DNA of 36,664 bases from an uncultured Pelagibacteraceae bacterium. GTDB taxonomy: Bacteria; Pseudomonadota; Alphaproteobacteria; Pelagibacterales; Pelagibacteraceae. Location: contig CACJHS010000010.1 in NCBI GenBank assembly GCA_902593235.1, forward strand, positions 1 through 36,664, written 5' to 3'. The notes below the pieces were generated by a model. It had not been told where the DNA came from, made no database searches, and was given only the letters and a program-made list of their open reading frames with translations. Below, one piece after another: positions 18,297-28,000 of this stretch (the first letter of the stretch is position 1; each line of letters starts with the position of its first letter). Made by a program: the position numbers and the translations under genes.

Positions 18297-18784
18297 AAGT
18301 AATAAAAGCAAAAAAAATAACTAAAAAAAATTTTTCTAAATTTGGTCAATTAATAGATACGTCAAAAAAAAATCCTATAAATATTAATGATGGGTATGCA
18401 AAAAGATTTGATAATTTGATAAAAGTAGATGCATCTAAAAACAAAGGGAAAGCAATTGTTAGTATTTTTAAAGCAAAAAAAAGAAGGTTTCCGATGAAAA
18501 TTGATATGATGGAAAAACATCCTTTAGGAAGCCAAGCCTTTATACCAATGGAAGATACAAAATTTTTAGTATTTGTAGCACCAAAAGGAAATAAACCAGA
18601 TGTAAATAAAATCCAATCCTTTTTAGTCCCAAAACAAACTGGGGTTAATTATAATGCTGGTATTTGGCACTTTCCGTTGATTTCTATGAAAAATATGAAT
18701 TTTCTAATTGTTGATAGAAAAGGAAAAGGAAACAATCTTGTTATTTATAAATTTAAAAAAGATAAAATTATTTTGAAAAAATGA
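18293..18784 (+). CDS. allA: Ureidoglycolate lyase
   Basis: 'FPMKIDMMEKHPLGSQAFIPME', 'GVNYNAGIWHFPLI' typical AllA; 4-nt overlaps with both neighbours. Confidence 0.93.
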   Translation: MKVIKAKKITKKNFSKFGQLIDTSKKNPININDGYAKRFDNLIKVDASKNKGKAIVSIFKAKKRRFPMKIDMMEKHPLGSQAFIPMEDTKFLVFVAPKGNKPDVNKIQSFLVPKQTGVNYNAGIWHFPLISMKNMNFLIVDRKGKGNNLVIYKFKKDKIILKK

Positions 18785-19680
18785 AAAAAAAATACCCAAG
18801 AGATTTGGTGGGATATGGTTCCAAAAAAGTTAAGGTAAAGTGGCCTGGTAATGCTAAGTTAGCATTGCAATTTGTGCTTAATTACGAGGAGGGAGCAGAG
18901 AATTGTACTCTTCATGGTGATAAGACGTCAGAAGTATTTTTATCAGAAATTATAGGAGCAAAACCAATTAAAGGTCGACACTTAAATATGGAATCAATTT
19001 ATGAATATGGATCAAGAAGAGGGTTTTGGAGAATTCATGATCTATTTAATAAAAAGAAAATTCCACTTACTATTTTTGGAGTTGGTATGGCATTGGAAAG
19101 AAATAAAGAAGTTTGTTCGGCTATAAAAAAAGCAAATTATGAAGTTGCTAGTCATGGGTGGAGATGGATTGACTATCAAAATGTATCAAAGAAAAAAGAA
19201 AAGAATGATATGAATCTTGCAGTCAAATCTATAAAAAAAATTTTTGGTAATCAACCTGCTGGTTGGTATACTGGTAGGTGTAGCGAAAATACTCTAGATT
19301 TAGTAATTGATAATGGTAGTTTTTTATACTGTAGCGACACATACAGTGATGATCTTCCTTACTGGATAAAAAAAGGTAATAAAAAACAACTAATGGTTCC
19401 TTACACACTTGATAACAATGATATGAGGTTTGCAACCAATCAAGGATTTAATTCTGGTGAACAATTTTATAATTATTTAAAAGATAGTTTCGATGCCCTT
19501 TATGAGGAAGGAAAAACTTCACCAAAGATGATGTCAGTTGGCTTGCATTGCAGATTAATTGGAAGACCTGGTAGAATACAGTCTCTTAAAAAATTTTTAA
19601 ATTACATCACAAAATTTAAGGATATTTGGATCTGCAAAAGAGTAGATATAGCTAAACATTGGATAAAAAATTATAGTTAA
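18781..19680 (+). CDS. puuE: PuuE-type (polysaccharide deacetylase-like) allantoinase
   Basis: 'YPRDLVGYGSKKVKVKWPGNAKLALQFVLNYEEGAE', 'EVASHGWRWIDYQ', 'GWYTGRCSENTLDLV'. Confidence 0.94.
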   Translation: MKKKYPRDLVGYGSKKVKVKWPGNAKLALQFVLNYEEGAENCTLHGDKTSEVFLSEIIGAKPIKGRHLNMESIYEYGSRRGFWRIHDLFNKKKIPLTIFGVGMALERNKEVCSAIKKANYEVASHGWRWIDYQNVSKKKEKNDMNLAVKSIKKIFGNQPAGWYTGRCSENTLDLVIDNGSFLYCSDTYSDDLPYWIKKGNKKQLMVPYTLDNNDMRFATNQGFNSGEQFYNYLKDSFDALYEEGKTSPKMMSVGLHCRLIGRPGRIQSLKKFLNYITKFKDIWICKRVDIAKHWIKNYS

Positions 19681-19688
19681 AATTTTTA

Positions 19689-20012
19689 TTATTGTTCCGC
19701 AGCTATAAAAGTATAGTGAGCAACCGCTTCTATTTCCTCATCAGTTAACATACCATCCATTGCGGGCATTACTCCTATACCGTTTCTAACGGCCATAATT
19801 ATTCTTTGAATATCAGGTCTAATTTCATTTAAATTTGGACCAACCATTGCATTCGATCCAGCGTCTGAGAGCATATGGCATGCCGCACAATTTCCAGCCC
19901 CTAGAAAAACTTCTTTGCCCTTATTAAACAGTTCATCAGCATTAACGTGGGTTAATGATAAAAATATCAAAAATAATAATGTATTAAAGAAATTTAAAAA
20001 TAATTTTTTCAC
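19689..20012 (-). CDS. Small secreted monoheme c-type cytochrome, putative detached PuuD cytochrome partner
   Basis: Signal peptide, 'GAGNCAACHM' (CXXCH), 'VMPAM' distal Met region; GTG start. Confidence 0.85.
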   Translation of the reverse strand: MKKLFLNFFNTLLFLIFLSLTHVNADELFNKGKEVFLGAGNCAACHMLSDAGSNAMVGPNLNEIRPDIQRIIMAVRNGIGVMPAMDGMLTDEEIEAVAHYTFIAAEQ

Positions 20013-20021
20013 ATAAATTTG

Positions 20022-20028
20022 GTATCAT
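20022..20028 (-). promoter_or_regulatory. ATGATAC (GTATCAT) box, possible -10 region/operator of the cytochrome c gene
   Basis: GTATCAT on + exactly 9 nt from the GTG start; TATGAT (-10-like) when read on minus strand. Confidence 0.4.
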
Positions 20029-20055
20029 AATTAAAAAAATTTAAAAAGGAGAATT

Positions 20056-20343
20056 ATGAAAGCTTATTGGGTTGCAAATTATACTGAAATAAAAGATGAC
20101 GAAAGACTTAAAAAATATGCTGTTAAAGCAAAAGAAGCGGTTGAAAAATATTCTGGAAAAATAATAGCCAGAAGCGCAAATAATGTAACTTTAGAAGGAA
20201 GAGAAATGGTTAGAGTGGCTCTTGCAGAATTTCCAGACATAGAAACTGCAAAAAATTGTTATAATTCTGAAGAGTATGTTGAGGCTCGGAAGCATTTAGA
20301 AAATAATGCTACAAGAGAACACATAATTTTTGAGGGAATGTAA
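20056..20343 (+). CDS. DUF1330 family protein
   Basis: 'KAYWVANYTEIKDDERLKKYAVKAKEAVEKYSGKIIARS...REMVRVALAEFPDIETAKNCYNSEEYVEARKHLENNATREHIIFEG'; SD AAGGAG. Confidence 0.85.
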   Translation: MKAYWVANYTEIKDDERLKKYAVKAKEAVEKYSGKIIARSANNVTLEGREMVRVALAEFPDIETAKNCYNSEEYVEARKHLENNATREHIIFEGM

Positions 20344-20366
20344 GATAATAAATTTTAAATATATAT

Positions 20367-21266
20367 GTGAAGAGCATGAAGATATTTGATTGTTTTATGT
20401 ATTTTGATGAGGAAATGATTTTAGATCTTAGGCTAAATATTTTAAACAAATATGTTGATTATTTTGTAATTGTGGAAAGCACATTTACTCATCGTGGAGA
20501 GAAGAGAAAGTTAAAATTTAATCAAAATAAGTTTGAGCACTTTAAAGATAAAATTATTTATCTAATTTATGATCAAATCCCAGAAAATATAGAAGATATC
20601 AATACAAAAGATACAGAGAATGAGAAATCAAGAAAATTAATTATGAATGCAGTTTTTAGGGAGAATGGTCAAAGAAATTTTATTTCGAAAGGTTTGAAAA
20701 ATGCTGAAAGTGAGGACATTGTTTTAATTTCAGACGTAGACGAAATACCAAACTTAAATAATTTAAATTTTAATCAAATAAATCAAAAAATTTTTTTATT
20801 TGAACAAGATATGTTTTATTACAAATTTAATTTAAAATTACCTAACTTGTTATGGAAAGGAACTAAGGGTTGTAGAAAAAAAAATTTAAAAAGTCCTCAG
20901 TGGTTAAGAAATATAAAAGACCGTAAGTACCCATTCTATAGAATAGACGCTTTTTTTTCTGAAAAAAAATTTATTAATTGTAAGATAATTAAAGAAGGTG
21001 GATGGCATTTTACTAATATAAAAACAGCTGACGAAATAAAACATAAATTAAAATCATATCTTCATCATATTGAATTTGATAAAAATCCACTAACTACTAA
21101 TGAAATAGATCAAATAATAAAAGATAAAATTCCAGTTTATGATTTATCAGCAGATAAAAGACAAAATAAATTAGGTGGTAACAAATTAGAAAATTATCCT
21201 ATACAAAATTTACCTAAATTTTTAATTGATAATTTAGAGAAGTATAAAGAATGGATAGATATATAA
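20367..21266 (+). CDS. Glycosyltransferase family 17-like protein
   Basis: 'IFDCFMYFDEEMILDLRLNILNKYVDYFVIVESTFTHRGEKRKL', 'ISDVDEIPN' typical GT17. Confidence 0.85.
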   Translation: MKSMKIFDCFMYFDEEMILDLRLNILNKYVDYFVIVESTFTHRGEKRKLKFNQNKFEHFKDKIIYLIYDQIPENIEDINTKDTENEKSRKLIMNAVFRENGQRNFISKGLKNAESEDIVLISDVDEIPNLNNLNFNQINQKIFLFEQDMFYYKFNLKLPNLLWKGTKGCRKKNLKSPQWLRNIKDRKYPFYRIDAFFSEKKFINCKIIKEGGWHFTNIKTADEIKHKLKSYLHHIEFDKNPLTTNEIDQIIKDKIPVYDLSADKRQNKLGGNKLENYPIQNLPKFLIDNLEKYKEWIDI

Positions 21267-21272
21267 AGGAAT

Positions 21273-21908
21273 TTAGTACTGAATAGGCTCTGGATCTATA
21301 CTTCTCCATAAATACCAAGTTGCAACTGAACAATAAGGCGAAAACCTTTTATTTAAATATTTAACGTAGCTTTCAGGTGGAAGATATTTTTTATTAAAAT
21401 TTTTTGAAATAGCTCTTAACAAACCAATATCTTGGATTGGCCAAATATTAGGACGATTATAAGTAAATAATAATATCATTTCTGCTGACCATCTTCCAAT
21501 TTGTCTTAATTGAGACAGATAAATTATGGCATCTTCATCAGACATTTTTGAAATAAGTCTTGGATTAAACTCTTTGCTTAATATTTTTTGGGCTAAACTT
21601 TTTATTCCTTTCACTTTCTGTCTACTTAGACCACAACTTTTAAGTTGAATAGTAGATAACTTGCTTACTGTTTTTGCGTTAATTTTATTTTTACATTTTT
21701 TCTTAAATTTTAAAAAAACTGAATTAGCTGCAGCTACACTAATTTGTTGTCCAATTATACTTTTACAAAGAGAGAAAAAGACATCTTTTCTTGAAGTTAG
21801 CACTGTCTCTGAAGGGGATTTATATTTTTTAATCAAAGAAGACATGATTTTATCTTTTTTAGATAAATATTTTTTTGCTTTATTCCAATATGATGGCTTT
21901 TTACTCAT
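21273..21908 (-). CDS. DNA-3-methyladenine glycosylase II (AlkA-like, HhH-GPD)
   Basis: 'IIGQQISVAAANSVFLKF', HhH-GPD 'LRQIGRWSAEMILLFTYNRPNIWPIQDIGLLRAI'. Confidence 0.87.
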   Translation of the reverse strand: MSKKPSYWNKAKKYLSKKDKIMSSLIKKYKSPSETVLTSRKDVFFSLCKSIIGQQISVAAANSVFLKFKKKCKNKINAKTVSKLSTIQLKSCGLSRQKVKGIKSLAQKILSKEFNPRLISKMSDEDAIIYLSQLRQIGRWSAEMILLFTYNRPNIWPIQDIGLLRAISKNFNKKYLPPESYVKYLNKRFSPYCSVATWYLWRSIDPEPIQY

Positions 21909-22782
21909 GTCGTGAAACAGATAGCTTTTTTTTCAAATACATCTCTCTTCTAAATATAATAATAGATGAAACGATAACCAATAAAGCACCTAATAAAGTT
22001 TTAGAAGTTGGTATTTCATTCCAAATAAAATATCCAAAAATTATTGCAAATACTAATCCAAGATATTTTAAAGGGGAAACTAAACTTACTTCTGAATATT
22101 TGTAAGATTGTGATAACCATAAATTAGCAAGACCACCTAATATACCAACCATAGATAGCAAAAATAAATCAATTAAACTTGGCAAAATCCATCCCTGATA
22201 GAAAGATAGAAAACTTAAAAGCATTATTGAGAATGAAAAGAAAAAACTAATCAACCAGGCAGGTTCAGTTGATGATAATTTTCTTATAGCAATAGCAACG
22301 TAAGATAGACCTAAGCAAAAAATTATTGGATAAATATAATATAAATTTAAAGAGCTAAAACCTGGTTCAGTGATGAAAATTATACCAACAAATCCTACCA
22401 AAACTGCTAACCATCGATAAATACCAACTTTTTCTTTTAGTAAAAAAATTGAAAATATTGTTATAAATATTGGTGCAGCAAAAGAAATACTTACAACTGT
22501 TGCTAAAGGTAAATTTCTTAATGCTACAAATATTGAAACCAAAGCAATTAATCCTGCTAAACATCTTTTAAAATGAAGAAATGGTCTAGTTGTTTTGTAA
22601 AAATCTAAATATCTATCTTTAGGAATAAGAAATAAAATAGGAATTATTCCACAAAATCCTCTGAAAAATAATACTTGTCCAACGGGATAATCCTCAGACC
22701 ATTTAACAATCACATCCATAAGTGAAAATGCACACACCGATATGAACATGTAAAAAAAGCCTAATTGATTTTTTGATAGCAT
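21901..22782 (-). CDS. EamA/DMT family transporter
   Basis: About 10 predicted TM segments, two EamA repeats ('RGFCGIIPILFLIPKD', 'LLGALLVIVSSIII'). Confidence 0.88.
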   Translation of the reverse strand: MLSKNQLGFFYMFISVCAFSLMDVIVKWSEDYPVGQVLFFRGFCGIIPILFLIPKDRYLDFYKTTRPFLHFKRCLAGLIALVSIFVALRNLPLATVVSISFAAPIFITIFSIFLLKEKVGIYRWLAVLVGFVGIIFITEPGFSSLNLYYIYPIIFCLGLSYVAIAIRKLSSTEPAWLISFFFSFSIMLLSFLSFYQGWILPSLIDLFLLSMVGILGGLANLWLSQSYKYSEVSLVSPLKYLGLVFAIIFGYFIWNEIPTSKTLLGALLVIVSSIIIFRREMYLKKKLSVSRHE

Positions 22783-22785
22783 ATG

Positions 22786-22811
22786 ATTAACTTTAGATTA
22801 ATTAAGTTAAT
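22786..22811. repeat. Inverted repeat in the divergent eamA/msrA spacer
   Basis: ATTAACTT (22786-22793)-N10-AAGTTAAT (22804-22811), perfect 8-bp arms. Confidence 0.6.
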
Positions 22812-22816
22812 TATCA

Positions 22817-23260
22817 ATGGAAATAGCAATTTTAGGATTAGGATGTTTTTGGGGACCAGAAATTAAGTTTAGTAAACTTGATGGAGTTATAAAAACAGAA
22901 GTAGGATATTGTGGAGGTCATAATGCTGAAACAAATTACAAAGAGGTATGTACAGGCACAACAAATCATGCAGAAGTAGTAAAATTAGATTTTGATCCTA
23001 AAGTAATATCTTACGAAAAAATTCTTGAATATTTTTTCGAAATTCATGATCCAACAACCTTAAATTCTCAAGGACCAGATTTCGGAACTCAATATAGAAG
23101 TGAAATATTTTATTTAAATGATCAACAAAAAATTACTGCTGAAAAAATGATAGAAAAAGAAAACGTCAAATTATCAGGAAAAGTAGTAACAAAAACTTCT
23201 TTGGTTAAAAATTATTGCCCAGCTGAAGAGTATCATCAACGATATTTGGAAAAAAGATAA
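22817..23260 (+). CDS. msrA: Peptide-methionine (S)-S-oxide reductase
   Basis: 'LGCFWGPEIKFSKLDGV', 'GYCGGHNAETNYKEVCTGTTNHAEVV', 'FFEIHDPTT'. Confidence 0.95.
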   Translation: MEIAILGLGCFWGPEIKFSKLDGVIKTEVGYCGGHNAETNYKEVCTGTTNHAEVVKLDFDPKVISYEKILEYFFEIHDPTTLNSQGPDFGTQYRSEIFYLNDQQKITAEKMIEKENVKLSGKVVTKTSLVKNYCPAEEYHQRYLEKR

Positions 23261-23261
23261 A

Positions 23262-24074
23262 ATGTCTTTAGTTGATACAAGTTGGTTAGAAAATAATATT
23301 GATAAAGTAAAAATTATTGATTGCTCATGGCATATGCCTCAAACTCAAAGAAATGGTTTTGAAGAATATACAGAGGAACATATTCCAAATGCTATTTTTT
23401 TTGATTTAGATAAAAATTCTAAATTAGATACTGATTTACCACATATGCTTACCGATAGTAAATCCTGGGAAAAGATAATGAACAACATGGGTATAGAAAA
23501 TAATGATCGAATAGTAGTTTACGATAACTCTGATGTTATTAGCTCTTGTAGATGTTGGTACAATTTAATTTATTATGGGCATGACCCTAAACTAGTTCAT
23601 GTTCTAGACGGTGGATTAAAAAAATGGAAAAAAGAAAATAAATCTACAGATAACAAAAAAGTGACCACTCAAACTTCTAAGTATACATGTGAAGAAAATA
23701 AAGAACTTGTTAAAAATAAAAAACAAATAGATGAAAATATTAATAAAAAAGAATTTAATGTTGTTGATGCAAGAAGTAGAGAAAGATTTGAAGGCAAAGT
23801 TGCTGAACCAAGAAAAGGTCTTAGAAGTGGTTCAATAAAAAATTCTTTTTGCCTACCCTTTTCTGAATTAGTAAACGAAGACCATACTTTTGTTAGTAAA
23901 GATAAAATAATGGAAAAATTTAAGTCCTTTAATTTTGACCATGATAAAAATCTAGTATTTTCATGTGGTTCTGGAGTGACTGCAAGTGTATTGGCACTAG
24001 CTTATTCTTTAATAAATGCTAAGTATATGCCGACAATTTACGATGGCTCTTGGGCTGAATACGGAAAAAATTAA
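23262..24074 (+). CDS. sseA: 3-mercaptopyruvate/thiosulfate sulfurtransferase (two rhodanese domains)
   Basis: 'HIPNAIFFDLD', 'VLDGGLKKW', active-site 'VFSCGSGVTASV'. Confidence 0.92.
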   Translation: MSLVDTSWLENNIDKVKIIDCSWHMPQTQRNGFEEYTEEHIPNAIFFDLDKNSKLDTDLPHMLTDSKSWEKIMNNMGIENNDRIVVYDNSDVISSCRCWYNLIYYGHDPKLVHVLDGGLKKWKKENKSTDNKKVTTQTSKYTCEENKELVKNKKQIDENINKKEFNVVDARSRERFEGKVAEPRKGLRSGSIKNSFCLPFSELVNEDHTFVSKDKIMEKFKSFNFDHDKNLVFSCGSGVTASVLALAYSLINAKYMPTIYDGSWAEYGKN

Positions 24075-24077
24075 CTT

Positions 24078-25073
24078 ATGAAAACATCCACAAAAATAAC
24101 AAGTATAATAATAATATTTTTCTTAATCATTGCAACAGTGATCATTGGAAGAACAATGATAGGAAATCATTTCAAAAAAAAATTTAGTAAAAGACCGCCT
24201 CCTGGAATAATAATAACTACTACTCAAGAAAGAGTTTTTGAAAATATTGTTAGTACCTATGGAACTGCAACTCCAATTCAAACACAATCATTTAAAATTG
24301 AAAAATATGAAATATTAAAACCTATAAAATTTAATCAAAAAGTTAAAAAGGGTGATGTAATTGCTGAGCTTAAAAATCGAAAAGTAATTGCTCAATTTGA
24401 TGGTGTTATTGGAAAAAGAAAATTTTCGGAAGATATAGAGGTTTCAAAATCTTCAATATTAATTAATCTTGAAGATACTAGCTCAATATTTTGCGATGTA
24501 GATATACCTGAAATTTTTGTACCATTTATTAAAGTTGGTCTGCCAGTTGATATTAAATTTTCTGGATATAAAAATAAAATTTATAAAGGTGAAGTAGACT
24601 CTTTTGCTAGCAGGATAAGTGAAGATACAAGAGCTTTAGCAACAAGAATTAAAATGGACAATTCATCAGGCGAAATATTACCTGGCTCATTTTTAGAAAT
24701 ATCAATTAAATATGATGTAAGAAATAGCTTAAGTGCTCCCGACACTAGTACAATTGTCGAGGGTGAAAATGTTTTTATTTATAAAGTAGATGAAAAAAAT
24801 AAAGTAATGAAAACAAAAGTAACCATTGGTGATAGATACTTAGGCTTTGTAGAAATATTAGATGGATTAAATAATGGAGATAAGATTGTTGCAGAAGGAA
24901 CAAAAAAAGTAAGACCAAATTTAACAATCAGACCTATAGAGAAAGGTGCTAAAAAACAGCAAGGAAATTCTAGCTGGGGTAAAAAAGATAAATCAAAAAA
25001 AGCTGAAGAAAAAAAAGGTAAGTTTGATTGGTTGAAAAATATTTTTAAAAAATCAGATAAAGAGAAAAAATAA
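24078..25073 (+). CDS. RND efflux periplasmic adaptor (membrane fusion protein)
   Basis: N-terminal TM, lipoyl/HlyD-like 'KFNQKVKKGDVIAELKNRKVIAQFDGVIGKRKF', upstream of RND pump. Confidence 0.88.
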   Translation: MKTSTKITSIIIIFFLIIATVIIGRTMIGNHFKKKFSKRPPPGIIITTTQERVFENIVSTYGTATPIQTQSFKIEKYEILKPIKFNQKVKKGDVIAELKNRKVIAQFDGVIGKRKFSEDIEVSKSSILINLEDTSSIFCDVDIPEIFVPFIKVGLPVDIKFSGYKNKIYKGEVDSFASRISEDTRALATRIKMDNSSGEILPGSFLEISIKYDVRNSLSAPDTSTIVEGENVFIYKVDEKNKVMKTKVTIGDRYLGFVEILDGLNNGDKIVAEGTKKVRPNLTIRPIEKGAKKQQGNSSWGKKDKSKKAEEKKGKFDWLKNIFKKSDKEKK

Positions 25074-25077
25074 TTAA

Positions 25078-28000
25078 ATGTATATAACCGAAGTTAGCAT
25101 TAAACGACCTGTGGTAGCTTGGGTCATGTCTTTAATATTAATTATCTTTGGTATTTTCGTCTTTTTAGAGTTGCCAGTAAGAGAACTTCCCGATGGTATA
25201 CAGCCTCCGGTAGTTCAAGTTCAAACCGATTATAAATCTGCTTCAGCCGAAATTGTTGATGAAGAAATAACTCAAAAATTAGAGGATGTAATTGGTGGAG
25301 CTGAGGGTATCAAAAATATTGACTCAAGTTCTCTCAATGGAAGAAGTAGGATTAATATTCAATTCAACACAGACATTGATTTAGATGATGCTGCTAATGA
25401 TATTAGGGAAAGAGTTGCAAGGGTTGTAGATAATTTACCAAGTGAGTCAAATCCTCCACAAATTTTAAAACAGGCAGCAGGTTTTACAACTACAATGTGG
25501 GTAGCTTTATCATCTCCAACTTGGAATGATTTAGATCTTGGAGATTATGCTGAAAGATATCTAATAGATGCATTCTCAAGTGTACCAAACGTAGGTCGAA
25601 TTTTAGTTGGTGGATTAAGAGAGCTTAGTGTTAGAGTTTGGATAGATCCAATTAAATTAGCTGCAAACGATCTTACAATTCAAGAAGTTGAAAGAGCTCT
25701 TAGAAATGAGAATATAAATCTTCCGGCTGGAACCTTAGAAGCTAATAACAAAGACTTAACTTTAAACATTGATAAATCTTATTCTAATATTGATACAATT
25801 AAACAATTGCCACTTAAGAAAAATAAAGAAAAAGTTATCATTTTATCTGATGTGGCTAATATAGAGTTTGGACCTGTTTCAGAAAAAACTTTATTTAAAG
25901 CACAAAGAAAAAATGCAGTAAATTTAAAAACTGTTGGTATTGGTATTTACGCTAAAAGTGGTGCATCAACGGTAGAACTTTCTAAACAAATAAAAACTAA
26001 AATCAAAGAACTTAATAAATCTTTACCTGACGGGTTAAAATTAGAAATTGCATTTAACAGAGCAACCTATATTGGTGCTGCAATTGAAGAAGTATATAAA
26101 AGTCTAGTAATTGCATTCGTATTAGTTGTTTTAATTATTTACCTTTTTTTAGGTAACCTTAAAGCTGTAATAGTTCCTGCTGTTGCGTTGCCAGTAAGCC
26201 TTATAGGTTCATTTCTAGGTCTATATATTTTTGATCTTTCAATTAATATTTTCGTTTTACTAAGCTTTATTCTGGCTATTGGAATAATCACTGACGATTC
26301 AGTGATCATGACCGACGCAATCTATACAAGAATTGAAAATGGCGAAACACCATTAGTGGCTGCTTACAAAGGTTCTAAACAAATTACATTTGCAATTATT
26401 GCAACGACTTTAATTCTTATAGCAGTATTTTTGCCTCTAATTTTTATTAAAGGAATATCGGGAACTTTATTTAAAGAAACAGCAATAGCCTTATCTTTTT
26501 CAATAGTTGTGTCTTCTTTTGTAGCATTAACTTTATCTCCAATGCTAGGAAGTAAATTTTTAAATAAAAAAGAAAAAATCAATTTCTTTGTAAGAAAATT
26601 CAATAATGGATTTAAATCTTTTACAGGATTTTATGTAAACTCACTTAAATATTGGGTGAATAAACAAAAAACTATTTCAATATTCATAATTTTAATTATT
26701 GCTGCCTCAGCATATTTGTTTAGTTTTTCGAAAAAAGAATTAATACCAATTGAGGATAGGGGTGCTTATTTAATTATTGGGTCAACTGATGAAGGAAGTT
26801 CATTTGAATATACCCAAGAAAAAGCCCAGATAATTGAAGGAAGAATATTAAAATTATTACAGGCAGAAGATAGTCCATATGCAAGATTAATAATGAGAGT
26901 TCCTGGTTTTGGAAGATCTGCAACATCTTATAACAGTTTTATAATTATCGCATTACTTGATGAGTGGAAAAATAGAGAAAAAGGTAGTCAACAAATACTA
27001 AGAGAAGCTATCGGACAAGTGGTTTCTGTACCTGAAACTTTTGCTTTTCCAATTTCTCCACAATCAATAAGAGTATCTAGTTATAATAAGCCTGTTCAAA
27101 TGGTCATATATGGATCTAGCTATGAAGAATTGGAGGAAATTCAAAATAGTGTCTTAAGAGAATTAAGAAAAAATAGAAATATGTCTAGAATTGAAAGTGA
27201 TTATACAAAAAATAAACCTGAGGTTAAATTAATCACAAATAAAAACAGAGCAAATGATTTAGGGGTTTCTACTGAAAATATAGGTAGAACTTTGGAAACT
27301 CTTTATGGGGGAAAAAGAGTGACAACTTTTAGTAAAGAGGGAAGAGAATACCCAATTATTTTACAACAATATTTGGCTGACAGAAGAGATAAAGATGGGT
27401 TATCAAAAATTTTTGTTAGATCTGAAACCACTGGTAAACTTGTATCTGTTGCAAGTTTAGTTGAATTTAAAGAAAATGGCACTGCTGAAGCACTTCCAAG
27501 ATATAATCGTCAAAGAGCTGTTACAATTTCTGCTGCGCTTGCTGAGGATTATACTCTAACAGAAGCGATAAAATATTTAGAGGATGTAATGATTAGAGTT
27601 GCGCCTCAAAACCAAATAACTTGGAAAGGGAAATCTGAAGAGTTAAAAGAAACAACAAATGAAATATACTTAATCTTTGCTCTAGCTTTATTAACTGCTT
27701 ATTTAGTTATGGCAGCAACATTCAACTCCTTTGTTCATCCATTTATTATTATTTTAACAGTTCCATTAGCTGTATTTGGTGGGTTAGTATTTATTTTATT
27801 TTTAAATAGTTCGGTAAATATTTTCTCTCAAATCGCTTTAATAATACTTATTGGTATATCCACAAAGAATAGTATTTTGATTGTAGACTATACAAACCAG
27901 ATAAGAACTACAGGTGTTAAAATTCAGGACGCTATAATTAAAGCTTGCCAACTTAGAATTCGACCAATCATCATGACTTCACTAAGCACAATGATAGCAA

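Noticed and set aside
19229-19435. 68-aa antisense ORF in puuE with several Cys/His
   Set aside because: Cys/His arise from antisense of the conserved allantoinase sequence; no zinc-ribbon spacing.
24940-25072. Lys-rich low-complexity tail of the RND adaptor
   Set aside because: Considered as a frameshift or fusion; frame is intact and Lys-rich tails are expected in AT-rich genomes.
26364-26603. 79-aa antisense ORF in the RND pump
   Set aside because: Inside a conserved pump; mirror of hydrophobic TM codons.
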